A DNA stretch of 15,806 nucleotides from Bacillota bacterium (GCA_017467985.1 JAFUJY010000023.1:1-15806), one strand, 5' to 3'; positions 1 to 7,888 are shown, counted from the stretch's first letter. A program made the numbers and translations. The notes: generated from the letters alone by a model not told the origin.

Positions 1-2418
1 GGCGAGGCCGTTCCGGCGATTTTTACAGATGAACCCCAGGTTTCCCATAAAACCAACTTACCTTTTGCCCACAGTAAGAATGACGTGAGCATGGCCTGGA
101 CCGGCGATTTTGACGAGACTTTTTCCCGGCAATATGGCTATAATATCGTCGATAAGCTGCCCGAACTGTTTTGGGAACCGGAAAACGGTGTAGTTTCTAC
201 CGCACGTTACCATTATCATGATCACACCTGCCAACGTTTCACCGAAGCCTTTTTTGAGACCTGCGGGGATTGGTGCGAGAAAAATAATATCAGTTTTACC
301 GGGCACATCTTCGGTGAAGACTCTCTTACCAGCCATACCCGCTATATCGGCGAAGCCATGCGTATATACCGCGCCTTCCAACTGCCCGGTGTGGACATGT
401 TATATAATCGTATCGAGTACACCACTGTTAAGCAGGCCCAGTCCGCCGCACGCCAGTATGGCCGGGAAGGCGTCGTATCTGAGCTCTATGGCGTCACCAA
501 CTGGGATTTTGACTTTAGAGGACATAAAGCCCAAGGGGACTGGCAGGCTGCGCTGGGTATCACCTTCCGCGTCCCCCATCTTTCCTGGGTATCCATGAAG
601 GGTTCTGCCAAGCGTGACTATCCTGCATCTCTTAGCTTCCAGTCTCCCTGGTACAAAGAATATCCCTATATCGAAGATCATTTTGCCCGTATCAATACGG
701 TTCTGACCCGAGGTACCCCCTGTGTCAATGTGGCTGTGATCCATCCCATCGAAAGCTATTGGCTGCACTTTGGCCCTGAAGAAAATACTCGGGATAAGCG
801 CATGCAGCTGGACGACAATTTCCAGAACATCACCCGCTGGCTGCTGAACGGCACCGTGGATTTTGACTTTATCTGCGAAGCAACTCTGCCGGATTTGTAT
901 TCTCTATCTGATACAAGACTTGGCGTAGGCAAAATGTCCTATTCCACCATCATCGTTCCCGGCTGTGAGACGCTGCGTCAAACAACGGTTGACATTCTAA
1001 ATCAATTTGCGGACAAGGGCGGCCGAGTAATCTTTGTAGGCAGTGCTCCCAAATATATTGACGCTGCTCCCAACGAAAATATTGTGTCCCTCTACGAGAA
1101 GTCTGAGAAAATCGATCTTACCCGCTATTCTCTGTTCCAGGCGGTATATAATGATCGTCACATCCAGATCCTGGATTCTAACGGACATATGACAGAGCAG
1201 TTTGTCTATCAGCTGCGCCAGGACGGCGATGTTCACCATCTCTTTATCGCCAATGTGCATCCTCCGGTCAATATGTTCTGCAATGATACTCAAGCCCCCA
1301 CATCCTCAGTCATCAAGATCAAGGGCGAGTTTATCCCCACTATCCTCAATACTATCACCGGCGAAACCGAAGAGATTGCATACTGCAGTCAGAATGGCTA
1401 TACCACTGTCTATTATGACTTTTATGAACAGGACAGCCTGCTGCTGCGCCTGACTCCCGGCTGCGGAAGTCATACCAAGACTATCCACAACGAAACCGTA
1501 CTTGGCCAGATCGACTTCAAGCACAAGGTAAATTACCGCCGGGAAGAGGAAAATGTATGCCTGCTTGACATGGCAAAGTATGCCCTGGATGATGGTGAAT
1601 TTGCCGAAACTGAAGAGATCCTCCGCCTGGATCAGAATCTGCGCCAGATCTTTGACTGGCCGTTAGCAAGTGGACAGGATATGCAGCCCTGGGCCATGCC
1701 CAAAGAACCGGTGACTCACTCTGTCACACTGATGTTCGAAGTGGATTCCATCGTGGCTTTGGAAGGCGTCTCCTTCTGTGCCGAGGAACTGATCTCCCTT
1801 TCCCTTAACGGTGAAAATGTAAAGCTTTGCCAAACCGGCCACTTTGTAGATAAGGCAATTAAAACCTATGCCCTGCCCACGATCCCCGCAGGACACAATA
1901 TTTTCACTGCCAAGATCCCCTTTAGCCGCAGCGAAAGCCTGGAAGCCTGTTATCTGCTGGGCAACTTCAATGTTGTATCCCAGGGCTGTGACAAAATCCT
2001 GATGCCTCCTACTTCTACCATTGCTTTTGGAGATATTACAAGCCAAGGTCTGCCCTTCTATGGTGGTAATCTGGTATATTCTCAGGAGATCGACGTGCCA
2101 GAGGACTGCAAACTGCGTATCAATCTCTCTCATTATATCGGCGCAATGACCAAGGTAACCATTGACGGACAGACTGTGGGCAATATCGTCTTTGCTCCAT
2201 ATGATCTGGAAGTTCCCTTTATCGCAAAGGGCAAGCACACTGTGGAATTCACCCTCTTTGGCAACCGCCACAACACCTTTGGCGGTCTGCATAACTGCGG
2301 TAATAATAAGTATTATGGTCAACACTACTGGTACTCCACCGAGGCGTCTTGGTCTTATGAATACAATCTCAAAAAGACCGGCATTCTCAAGAGCCCTGTG
2401 ATTACGATGTATAAATAA
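1..2418 (+). CDS. Large glycoside hydrolase, GH106-like (putative alpha-L-rhamnosidase family), 5' end outside window
   Basis: The frame is open from the first base of the window, so the N-terminus is missing; 805 residues are visible. A GTG at 85 is only internal, since family-typical sequence (FTDEP, nt 22-36) lies upstream of it. Seen motifs, numbered from the window edge: FTDEP with Glu11, GHIFGEDS with Glu106, SELYG with Glu161, then a KRDYP segment followed by a PW pair, and a GTPCVNVAVIHP stretch that begins a Rossmann-like domain. This order (TIM barrel, amidotransferase-like domain, beta-sandwich with galactose-binding-like C-terminus from about residue 560) resembles the large GH106/Glyco_hydro_106-type family, known for alpha-L-rhamnosidases. 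The acidic residues named are candidates for catalysis, not proven. No signal sequence can be judged because the start is missing. The MFS transporter begins 12 bases after the stop, so the two are probably co-transcribed for uptake and cleavage of a plant-type glycoside. Other clan GH-A families remain possible; substrate is inferred. Confidence 0.75.
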   Translation, partial: GEAVPAIFTDEPQVSHKTNLPFAHSKNDVSMAWTGDFDETFSRQYGYNIVDKLPELFWEPENGVVSTARYHYHDHTCQRFTEAFFETCGDWCEKNNISFTGHIFGEDSLTSHTRYIGEAMRIYRAFQLPGVDMLYNRIEYTTVKQAQSAARQYGREGVVSELYGVTNWDFDFRGHKAQGDWQAALGITFRVPHLSWVSMKGSAKRDYPASLSFQSPWYKEYPYIEDHFARINTVLTRGTPCVNVAVIHPIESYWLHFGPEENTRDKRMQLDDNFQNITRWLLNGTVDFDFICEATLPDLYSLSDTRLGVGKMSYSTIIVPGCETLRQTTVDILNQFADKGGRVIFVGSAPKYIDAAPNENIVSLYEKSEKIDLTRYSLFQAVYNDRHIQILDSNGHMTEQFVYQLRQDGDVHHLFIANVHPPVNMFCNDTQAPTSSVIKIKGEFIPTILNTITGETEEIAYCSQNGYTTVYYDFYEQDSLLLRLTPGCGSHTKTIHNETVLGQIDFKHKVNYRREEENVCLLDMAKYALDDGEFAETEEILRLDQNLRQIFDWPLASGQDMQPWAMPKEPVTHSVTLMFEVDSIVALEGVSFCAEELISLSLNGENVKLCQTGHFVDKAIKTYALPTIPAGHNIFTAKIPFSRSESLEACYLLGNFNVVSQGCDKILMPPTSTIAFGDITSQGLPFYGGNLVYSQEIDVPEDCKLRINLSHYIGAMTKVTIDGQTVGNIVFAPYDLEVPFIAKGKHTVEFTLFGNRHNTFGGLHNCGNNKYYGQHYWYSTEASWSYEYNLKKTGILKSPVITMYK

Positions 2419-2430
2419 GGGGAGTCGATC

Positions 2431-3687
2431 ATGCAAGAGAAAGCAGTCAAACGCACGCTGGATCTGTATATCCTCATGTGTGCCTTTGAATATTTTATTT
2501 CCATACTTGTCTCCGGAACCTTTCTGGCCACACTCACTTCTCACCTTGGAATCTCGGACAGCCTGACAGGCATCATTTCTTCCTTTGTTTCTCTGGGATG
2601 CCTGTTCCAGCTGCTGTCCATGTTCCTGAACCGCCGCCACACCAAAAATCTGGTGTTGGTGGGCGGTATCGTGAACCAGCTGATATTTATGCTGTTGTAT
2701 GTGGTCCCCTTCTTTGATGCAGGCCAACAAATCAATTCTGCCATTTTTATTGTAGTGATGCTGGTAGCCTACATCTTGTCCAATGCCATCATTCCTATCA
2801 GAGTTAACTGGTTCTATTCCCTGTTGGATCCTCATCAACGGGGTGTCTTCTCCTCCAAGACGCAGATCGTTTCTCTCATCACCGGGATGCTTTTTACCTT
2901 TGGTATGGGTACACTGGTTGACCACTTCCGCGAAACCGGGCAGATCAAGATCGCTTTTATCCTGTGCGCTGTCACCATCTTTGTCTGCAGTGTGGCCTAT
3001 ACGCTAATGGTTATTTTCTCTGTCCCGCCTGCACCGGAACATGCTAGCAGCTCTCGTCGGGATATCCTGCGTGTGTTCAAAAGCAAAAATGCCCTGAAGA
3101 TTACCCTTCTCTTTTGCATCTGGCGTGTTGCTACCTATTCCTCACTCCCCTTTTACAGTACTTACCAGATCAAAGAACTGGGATTCTCTCTGCAGTTTGT
3201 CTCCTTTCTGAACATTGTCCACAGTCTGAGTGCCTCCTTTGTATCTACCCCCTGGGGTAAATTCGCCGACAAAAAAGGGTTTGCAATCATGATGCGTATT
3301 TGCCTGGGTATTGCTGCTGCCGCCTTTCTGGTAAATGTCTTTACTGTACCCAAGAATGGTGCTTTTATGTACCTCCTTTATACGCTGGTCTATGCCACCG
3401 CAGTTGGCGGCATTGGCCTCTGCCAAACCAATCTGGTCTTCGAGATGGTAGAACCGGATCTGCGTTCCAACGCAGTGGCCTTGAACTCTGCCATCTCCGG
3501 ATTGGTGGGCTTTCTGGTAACACTAATCGTCAGCCCGCTGGTAGATTATATCCAGCAAAATGGCAATCAACTGTTTGGGCTGAATGTGTATGCTCAGCAG
3601 ATGGTTTCGTTGATCGCTTGTATTTTTACAGTGCTGTGTATTTTGTATATCACATTTGTGATTCGGCCAAAAAAGAGGACGGTTTGA
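2431..3687 (+). CDS. MFS transporter
   Basis: This 418-residue protein is hydrophobic over almost its whole length, with about 11-12 predicted membrane segments. A polar central loop lies at about residues 198-222 (rich in Pro, Ser and Arg), dividing two six-helix halves as in the major facilitator superfamily. A conserved-looking cytoplasmic motif, DPHQRG at about 133-138, lies after the fourth segment, and the C-terminus ends in a basic tail (RPKKR). A GGGGAG ribosome binding site precedes the ATG. It follows the GH106-like gene by 12 bases and is followed by a strong terminator, so the two make the end of one transcript. It probably moves a sugar or small glycoside related to the hydrolase's substrate across the cytoplasmic membrane; direction and substrate cannot be read from sequence. 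Confidence 0.88.
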   Translation: MQEKAVKRTLDLYILMCAFEYFISILVSGTFLATLTSHLGISDSLTGIISSFVSLGCLFQLLSMFLNRRHTKNLVLVGGIVNQLIFMLLYVVPFFDAGQQINSAIFIVVMLVAYILSNAIIPIRVNWFYSLLDPHQRGVFSSKTQIVSLITGMLFTFGMGTLVDHFRETGQIKIAFILCAVTIFVCSVAYTLMVIFSVPPAPEHASSSRRDILRVFKSKNALKITLLFCIWRVATYSSLPFYSTYQIKELGFSLQFVSFLNIVHSLSASFVSTPWGKFADKKGFAIMMRICLGIAAAAFLVNVFTVPKNGAFMYLLYTLVYATAVGGIGLCQTNLVFEMVEPDLRSNAVALNSAISGLVGFLVTLIVSPLVDYIQQNGNQLFGLNVYAQQMVSLIACIFTVLCILYITFVIRPKKRTV

Positions 3688-3701
3688 CTCTCCCAAATTA
3701 C

Positions 3702-3738
3702 AAAAAGCGTTATTTCCATTTAGGGAATAACGCTTTTT
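3702..3738. terminator. Bidirectional intrinsic terminator
   Basis: A 16-bp stem (left arm 3702-3717, right arm 3723-3738, one G-U pair) closes a 5-base loop ATTTA. The arms begin with AAAAA and end with TTTTT, so the hairpin has a U-tract when read from either strand. It sits 14 bases past the MFS stop and 62 bases past the stop of the convergent cupin gene, and can serve both. Confidence 0.9.
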
Positions 3739-3800
3739 GCTTATTTTCTACTGTACCACCGTATATTTTCAATCATTTTCTATGGCATTACAGTATATTT

Positions 3801-4202
3801 TTACTGTTTCTCTACTGCAGCGCAGTACACTTCCGCCACAAGTCCTTTTTCCACCACGCTGTGGGCTTGAGTATTCTCCGCCTGCATGGATCCGCTTTCG
3901 GCCACAAATACTACCGCATCCTCGGACACCGCCAGATAATGCCAGGTGCCGGCCTCCACATTATAGGCCACCCGAGGCTGCAGCTTGGTCACCGTCACCT
4001 CAGCCTCCAACGAATCACACGTGTACAGCGTGGCAGCACCCTCCAACAGTACGAATACCTCATCCGAGTCGTTATGCCGCTTCATCTCTTTAATCGAACC
4101 ACATGCATAGCCCGGATGCGCCGTAATAAACGCACACTTAAAAATCGAATTGTGTACTACAGGGCAAAAGCCCTTTTCACTAAATGTATTTACAGTAACC
4201 AT
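3801..4202 (-). CDS. Small cupin-fold protein
   Basis: The 133-residue protein reads as a single-domain cupin: a first motif region with His43 and Glu48 (KRHNDSDEVF), a turn rich in Gly (LLEGAATL, 52-59), and a second motif with GTWHYL (His88). It has fewer metal-ligand histidines than classic cupins (only one in the first motif), so metal binding is uncertain. The ATG is preceded by AAAAAAGGAG at good spacing. It lies 17 bases downstream of the flavin-reductase-like gene on the same strand and is probably translated from the same message. Cupins of this size bind or isomerise sugars or small organic acids, or act as small-molecule sensors; no specific reaction can be assigned here. Confidence 0.7.
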   Translation of the reverse strand: MVTVNTFSEKGFCPVVHNSIFKCAFITAHPGYACGSIKEMKRHNDSDEVFVLLEGAATLYTCDSLEAEVTVTKLQPRVAYNVEAGTWHYLAVSEDAVVFVAESGSMQAENTQAHSVVEKGLVAEVYCAAVEKQ

Positions 4203-4219
4203 GATAATCTCCTTTTTTA

Positions 4220-5107
4220 TTATGCTTTACCTACGGCTTTTTTCAAAATCTGTGTCAACTCTTCCTTTACAGAGGCATTGGCAACAGGATCCCGATTGAC
4301 TTCCCATAACTTTTTCAGTTCCAGGGCCCTCTGGATCTCGGCCTCGTTGATGCGCCCCCGAGCCGATTCATCCCTAAGCCAGCCTTCAAAATCACCGATC
4401 CACCCTGCATTATAACCAATATCCTCAGGGCAACGCTGAATTTTGCTAAGATCCAGCGTATCATAATACAACTTATGTCCTGCCGTTTCCGGTGTATCGC
4501 CATATCCGATCTTCACTTCCAATACCGGATCAATCATCAGCATACCGTAGCCTGCCATTGGCCCTTGCTTATTTGCTTCGTCCAACTTTTTGTCGATGGA
4601 AGCATACACCACTTCACAGATATAATGTGTCCATTTCTTGCCCAGTTTGTGAACATGCAGCACCTTGGCCTCCAGGTTAATGGGGCACTCGGCAATACCA
4701 GAAGGACGGACCACGGTAGAAGGCAGCTCTGTGCAGCCCATGACGTCAATCTCACTGATGCCCTTGGGAACCGGACAGGCAGCGATCCAGCTTTCCCGGA
4801 TCATATCATGACCATAAAAGCTAATCACACATTCCGGTACTTCACGAAGATTGGCATAGCCCTGTTTGATGCCATCCTTCCACTCATTCTCGTCCAGATC
4901 CCACTCGTCCTCACCCACATGCAGGTTAGACAACGTAAATGAGAAGAAGTTGTTACCAATATTCGTCCCCATAGTAACCGGTGTCGTATTCATATTACCA
5001 TAGCGATCGCAGGTAGTTACAAAATATGCCACCTGGGGCGATTGAATAAAACGTGTGTGGCAGCCGTTCAAGTTACCATCTTCCAAAGAATACTTTACAA
5101 ATTCCAT
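4220..5107 (-). CDS. Flavin reductase-like (FMN-binding split barrel) protein
   Basis: The 295-residue protein matches the flavin reductase-like/DIM6-NTAB pattern: an early strand pair (PQVAYFVTTCDRYGNMNTTPVTMG, residues 24-47) that in this family forms the FMN pocket, then FFSFTLS (54-60), an ECVISFYG strand (92-99), a conserved-type segment with ACPVPKGISEIDVMGC (110-125), and EAKVLHVHKLG (146-156). An extra charged C-terminal helical tail from about 220 makes it longer than minimal family members of about 160-200 residues. The start ATG has GGAGGG upstream. No partner oxygenase is present; in anaerobes such flavoproteins may be flavoredoxin-like electron carriers or reductases. It heads a two-gene unit with the cupin gene. 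The family call is firm, the reaction is not known. Confidence 0.82.
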   Translation of the reverse strand: MEFVKYSLEDGNLNGCHTRFIQSPQVAYFVTTCDRYGNMNTTPVTMGTNIGNNFFSFTLSNLHVGEDEWDLDENEWKDGIKQGYANLREVPECVISFYGHDMIRESWIAACPVPKGISEIDVMGCTELPSTVVRPSGIAECPINLEAKVLHVHKLGKKWTHYICEVVYASIDKKLDEANKQGPMAGYGMLMIDPVLEVKIGYGDTPETAGHKLYYDTLDLSKIQRCPEDIGYNAGWIGDFEGWLRDESARGRINEAEIQRALELKKLWEVNRDPVANASVKEELTQILKKAVGKA

Positions 5108-5161
5108 AGTGACCCTCCATATATTTATATATTTTATCTAAGCAAGCAACCAACCAATAAC

Positions 5162-5533
5162 CTATTGATTGTGCATTTGATACAATGCATCATTCTGAGC
5201 CAATAAATACAAACAATATTGATTCATACTAATACCTTCTTTTTTTGAATGCTCTGCTAACTGTTTATGCAAACTTTTGGGAATTCTTAATTTGAACTGT
5301 CCGGAATAATCTTCTATATGGCTCGGTTCCGGTATTATTATTTTTCCTTCCATTGCCGCCATAAGCCATTCTCTTTTTGCATCCTCCGCATTTTGAATTG
5401 CATCTTCCAATGTATCTCCACAGGTAATACATCCCGGCAACTCGGGATACGCCACTGCATAGCCACCTTCTTCATAATCGGGAACAATTTCCATTTTATA
5501 AGGTAATTTCAAATATTCATTCAACGTTTTCAT
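5162..5533 (-). CDS. hicB: HicB-family antitoxin
   Basis: This 123-residue protein has the two HicB parts. The N-terminal degraded RNase H-like domain (YEEGGYAVAYPELPGC, residues 20-35, then GDTLEDAIQNAEDA) is followed by a C-terminal ribbon-helix-helix region (about 78-115, with GQFKLRIPKSLHKQLAEHS) that would bind the operator. I chose the ATG at 5533 because GAGGAG lies 7 bases before it; the frame extends upstream only to a TTG without a ribosome binding site. Its start overlaps the end of hicA by 17 bases, so the pair is translationally linked, toxin first. HicB neutralises HicA by direct binding and usually represses their shared promoter. Confidence 0.93.
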   Translation of the reverse strand: MKTLNEYLKLPYKMEIVPDYEEGGYAVAYPELPGCITCGDTLEDAIQNAEDAKREWLMAAMEGKIIIPEPSHIEDYSGQFKLRIPKSLHKQLAEHSKKEGISMNQYCLYLLAQNDALYQMHNQ

Positions 5534-5774
5534 TATTATTCTCCTCTCGCTCAACTATCCTCTTAACCATTTCAACATATACTCTTTTAATTGGCTCATG
5601 CTTTGGTATTGTTATTGGAAAACACCCTTCTTTTCGGAATGTATAATGACTGCTCCCACCTCGTGGTGCATTCATTACATATCCATAACTTTCTAATACT
5701 TTACGCAATTCTTCAAATCTTAAGTCCTTTGAAAGACCACATATCTTTTGCAGCAATTTTTCCCATCTTGACAT
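5517..5774 (-). CDS. hicA: HicA-family mRNA interferase toxin
   Basis: The 85-residue protein carries the HicA double-stranded-RNA-binding-type fold. A helix (FEELRKVLESYGYV, 20-33) leads to the signature GGSSHYTFRK (39-48) with catalytic His43, then PITIPKHEPIKRVYV (53-67) and a last helix. HicA cleaves mRNA and slows growth when HicB is lost. A purine-rich GGGGGG lies 6 bases before the ATG. The pair is clearly richer in A and T than the flanking metabolic genes (roughly one third GC in sampled lines), in keeping with lateral acquisition. The C-terminal run of acidic and Asn residues is coded in the overlap with hicB. Confidence 0.93.
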   Translation of the reverse strand: MSRWEKLLQKICGLSKDLRFEELRKVLESYGYVMNAPRGGSSHYTFRKEGCFPITIPKHEPIKRVYVEMVKRIVEREENNNENVE

Positions 5775-5797
5775 TTTATCCCCCCATCCCCATATAC

Positions 5798-5826
5798 ATT
5801 ATATATGGTGTCATATATGGTGTCAA
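5798..5826 (-). promoter_or_regulatory. hicAB promoter, full consensus
   Basis: Read on the minus strand, TTGACA (5826-5821) and TATAAT (5803-5798) are separated by exactly 17 bases, 24 bases before the hicA start codon. Both hexamers match the housekeeping sigma consensus perfectly, so an unrepressed promoter should be very strong, fitting control by a bound HicB. Confidence 0.9.
5802..5825. repeat. Perfect 12-bp tandem repeat over the hicAB promoter spacer
   Basis: The unit TATATGGTGTCA occurs twice without a gap (5802-5813 and 5814-5825). It covers the spacer and overlaps both promoter hexamers. Its place makes it the natural candidate for the HicB operator, with one ribbon-helix-helix dimer per copy. 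That role is inferred from position; the repeat itself is certain. Confidence 0.8.
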
Positions 5827-5849
5827 GACTTTTTATAATTTCTTTTCTA

Positions 5850-6626
5850 CTACTCATACCGCGCCTTCCGATACTCCCGCGGCCCTTTCGAAAAACGATT
5901 TCTAAAACATCGACTGAAATAAAAGGCATCGGTAAATCCGCAGTGTTCCGCAATCTCACTTATCGGCATACTGGTAGTCAGCAACAGCTCCCGGGCATTC
6001 TCCAGCCGCAGGTCAATGATATACTGCTTTGGAGTGGTTCCTGTCACGCTGCGAAAGGCCTGCAAAAAGGCGGTCTTTTTCACGCCAGATTTTTCTGCAA
6101 GTTCATCCAATGTATAGTGACCATAAGGATCCTTATGAATATAATCCAGAACTTTTCTTACCCGACGCTCCTCCATAGGAGCGTTTTTCTGATACACTTC
6201 CATGCAGACTTCCCAGATCAACTGCTCTGTCAGCATATTCTGACGCCATTGATACAAAGCATCCCTTCCCTGGTACACATCCAACATTTCTTTAAATACG
6301 CTCTCGATTCGATGACCGTGACTGATCTGCGCAACCCGCGGCAATGGCAGGTCCATCCCCTCCGGGATGTGAAAATGTACACAATATATATCGATACAAG
6401 GTTCTCTGGTCACGGACAGGCGATGCAGCTCTCCAGGACGAAAGACTACCATGTCGCCGCCTTTTACCAGAACATATTCATCGCCCCACCAGACATCACA
6501 TTCTCCCTTCACTGCATACATCAGTTCAAAGCAATTCAGCCGCCGGGGGATAATATCCCAACCAATCCAGGTTTGACGCCGCACCATATAATCCGGCTTT
6601 ACGTTTAAATGCTCCCAGTTCACCAT
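5850..6626 (-). CDS. AraC-family transcriptional regulator
   Basis: The 258-residue protein has an N-terminal cupin-like sensing domain (about 10-90, including ELMYAVKGECDVWWGDE and VFRPGELHRLSV) and a C-terminal AraC double helix-turn-helix (about 155-255). The second HTH carries the family pattern: ISEIAEHCGFTDAFYFSRCFRNRFSKGPREYR (222-253). I chose ATG 6626 because GGAGGCG precedes it; an upstream in-frame start at 6698 would pass through the promoter. It is transcribed divergently from the URO-D/GH43-like operon, with 125 bases between the start codons, and is most likely its activator, responding to a sugar or related ligand. Its stop lies only 23 bases from the hicAB -35 box, with no terminator visible between them. 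Confidence 0.92.
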   Translation of the reverse strand: MVNWEHLNVKPDYMVRRQTWIGWDIIPRRLNCFELMYAVKGECDVWWGDEYVLVKGGDMVVFRPGELHRLSVTREPCIDIYCVHFHIPEGMDLPLPRVAQISHGHRIESVFKEMLDVYQGRDALYQWRQNMLTEQLIWEVCMEVYQKNAPMEERRVRKVLDYIHKDPYGHYTLDELAEKSGVKKTAFLQAFRSVTGTTPKQYIIDLRLENARELLLTTSMPISEIAEHCGFTDAFYFSRCFRNRFSKGPREYRKARYE

Positions 6627-6650
6627 CTCATATCGCCTCCTTTTAAGTTG

Positions 6651-6679
6651 ATTATAGCGGAATTTTGTCCATGTTTCAA
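6651..6679 (-). promoter_or_regulatory. Promoter of the AraC-family gene
   Basis: On the minus strand TTGAAA (6679-6674) and TATAAT (6656-6651) are 17 bases apart and lie 24 bases before the regulator's start codon. The near-consensus match suggests constitutive, moderate to strong expression of the regulator. Confidence 0.8.
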
Positions 6680-6713
6680 CTTTTTTTATATGGCGCATTC
6701 CAAATTTTTGTAT

Positions 6714-6719
6714 TATAAT
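6714..6719 (+). promoter_or_regulatory. -10 box of the URO-D/GH43-like operon (no -35 seen)
   Basis: A TATAAT hexamer lies 32 bases before the first ATG of the operon. At 16-18 bases upstream the sequence (around TGGCGC) does not resemble TTGACA. A good -10 without a -35 is what activator-dependent AraC-type promoters look like. The stretch at about 6657-6705 should hold the regulator's site, but I could not define a convincing direct repeat there. Confidence 0.55.
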
Positions 6720-6751
6720 AAGGATAATATCATTAAAAGGAGGATGCCTTT

Positions 6752-7867
6752 ATGATTTGGGATCGCGAGAGATATCTTGCACATATGAATTTTGAATATA
6801 CCGGTCGGGAGATGTTTTGTGAACTTTTCGGACCACTTGTACAACTAGAAGAAGAATGGCGTAAACAGGGTGCTACCCCAAAGGAAATCGGCATGACCGC
6901 CTTTGACTGGGATTATGTGCTGTACACCTGGCTGTCCGGTAATACCGGACCCAAAAGCGGAATCACTCCTCATGTAGTGGAGGATACTCCGGAATACACT
7001 CTTCAAGTGGACCACCTGGGCCGCCATACCAAAGTAATTAAGAGCAGTGCCAGTGTTCCGCTGCCCATGGATAACCCGGTGGAGACCATGGACGACTGGC
7101 TGAAGATTAAGCATTGGTACACCTTTGACGAGAGCCGCATCAATATTGAAGAACTTAAGCATCAAAAGGAACTGCACGACAAGGGTTATCTCACCATGAT
7201 CGGTATGCCCGGCGGTTTTGACGAGCCCCGTCAGCTCATGGGCGAAGAAAATGTATGTATCGCCTGCTATGAAGAGCCGGAACTGATTACTGATATCCTG
7301 GAGACCATCAGCGATACCGCTGTTAAGGTGATTGAGCGAGTTGGTGACATTGTTCCCATCGATCTGCTGAGCATCCATGAGGATATGGCCGGCAAATCCG
7401 GTCCGCTGTGGGGCCCCAATCAGGTGCAGGAATTTATGAAGCCTTATTATCAGAAGGTATGGCAGTGCGCCCAGAGCTACGGCGCCAAGCTGTTCTCCCA
7501 GGATAGCGACGGTAACATGAATGCCATTATTGACGACATGCTGGATTGCGGCTTGAACTGCATGTATCCCTGTGAACCCAATGCCGGTATGGATATCGTA
7601 GAGCTGCGCAAAAAGTATGGTAAGCGCCTGACCTTTAAGGGCGGTATTGACAAGTTCGCCCTGCGCAAGGACAAGGCAGCTATCGACGCCGAACTGGAGT
7701 ATAAGATGTCCGCACCCATGCTGGGCGGCGGTACCATTTTTGCTCTGGATCATCGTATTCCCAACGGTGTAAGCATCGAAAATTATCGCTACTATGTAAA
7801 TAAAGGCCGTGAACTTCTGGGTATGGAGCCCATTAAAGATGAGGGCTGGGCCCGCATGGCTTTCTAA
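6752..7867 (+). CDS. URO-D superfamily protein 1 (Asp-x-Asp variant)
   Basis: This 371-residue protein has the length and C-terminal layout of the uroporphyrinogen decarboxylase/MtaA-CmuA superfamily: IDLLSIHEDMAGKSGPLWGPNQVQEFMKPYY (203-233), a strand leading to SQDSDGN (249-255), and FKGGIDKFALRKD (295-307). Where zinc-dependent methyltransferases of the family have His-x-Cys, this one has Asp251-Ser-Asp253, and the Cys of the third ligand position is Asp300 or its neighbour. It is therefore unlikely to use the same zinc-thiol chemistry. It is also not HemE, since the N-terminal substrate motifs are absent and there are no haem genes nearby. AAAAGGAGG precedes the ATG. It is the first gene of the operon divergent from the AraC regulator; the next gene starts 21 bases downstream. 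Reaction unknown; superfamily membership is firm. Confidence 0.85.
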   Translation: MIWDRERYLAHMNFEYTGREMFCELFGPLVQLEEEWRKQGATPKEIGMTAFDWDYVLYTWLSGNTGPKSGITPHVVEDTPEYTLQVDHLGRHTKVIKSSASVPLPMDNPVETMDDWLKIKHWYTFDESRINIEELKHQKELHDKGYLTMIGMPGGFDEPRQLMGEENVCIACYEEPELITDILETISDTAVKVIERVGDIVPIDLLSIHEDMAGKSGPLWGPNQVQEFMKPYYQKVWQCAQSYGAKLFSQDSDGNMNAIIDDMLDCGLNCMYPCEPNAGMDIVELRKKYGKRLTFKGGIDKFALRKDKAAIDAELEYKMSAPMLGGGTIFALDHRIPNGVSIENYRYYVNKGRELLGMEPIKDEGWARMAF

Positions 7868-7888
7868 AAATATAAGGAGGATCACATT

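Noticed and set aside
1663..2925. A 420-codon open frame on the minus strand opposite the glycosidase and the MFS gene.
   Set aside because: It is antisense to two well-supported genes, has no family-like motifs, and its composition (rich in His and Gln) is that of a mirrored coding frame.
3762..3812. A small inverted repeat (ACAGTA/TACTGT) just past the cupin stop, considered as a terminator.
   Set aside because: The stem has 6 AT-rich pairs and no U-tract; the large hairpin at 3702-3738 is the better terminator.
3300..4415. A 371-codon plus-strand frame running from inside the MFS gene to the flavin-reductase-like gene.
   Set aside because: It crosses a strong terminator and overlaps three genes in other frames; the translation is rich in Cys, Ser and His with no recognisable domain.
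5140..5157. Tetranucleotide pattern AAGC AAGC AACC AACC before the flavin-reductase-like gene.
   Set aside because: It is short and degenerate; I could not fit it to a promoter or a known operator, and it may be chance.
5802..5825. Two-copy repeat considered as a CRISPR fragment or insertion-site duplication.
   Set aside because: The units are directly adjacent without spacers and coincide exactly with promoter elements, so an operator is the simpler reading.
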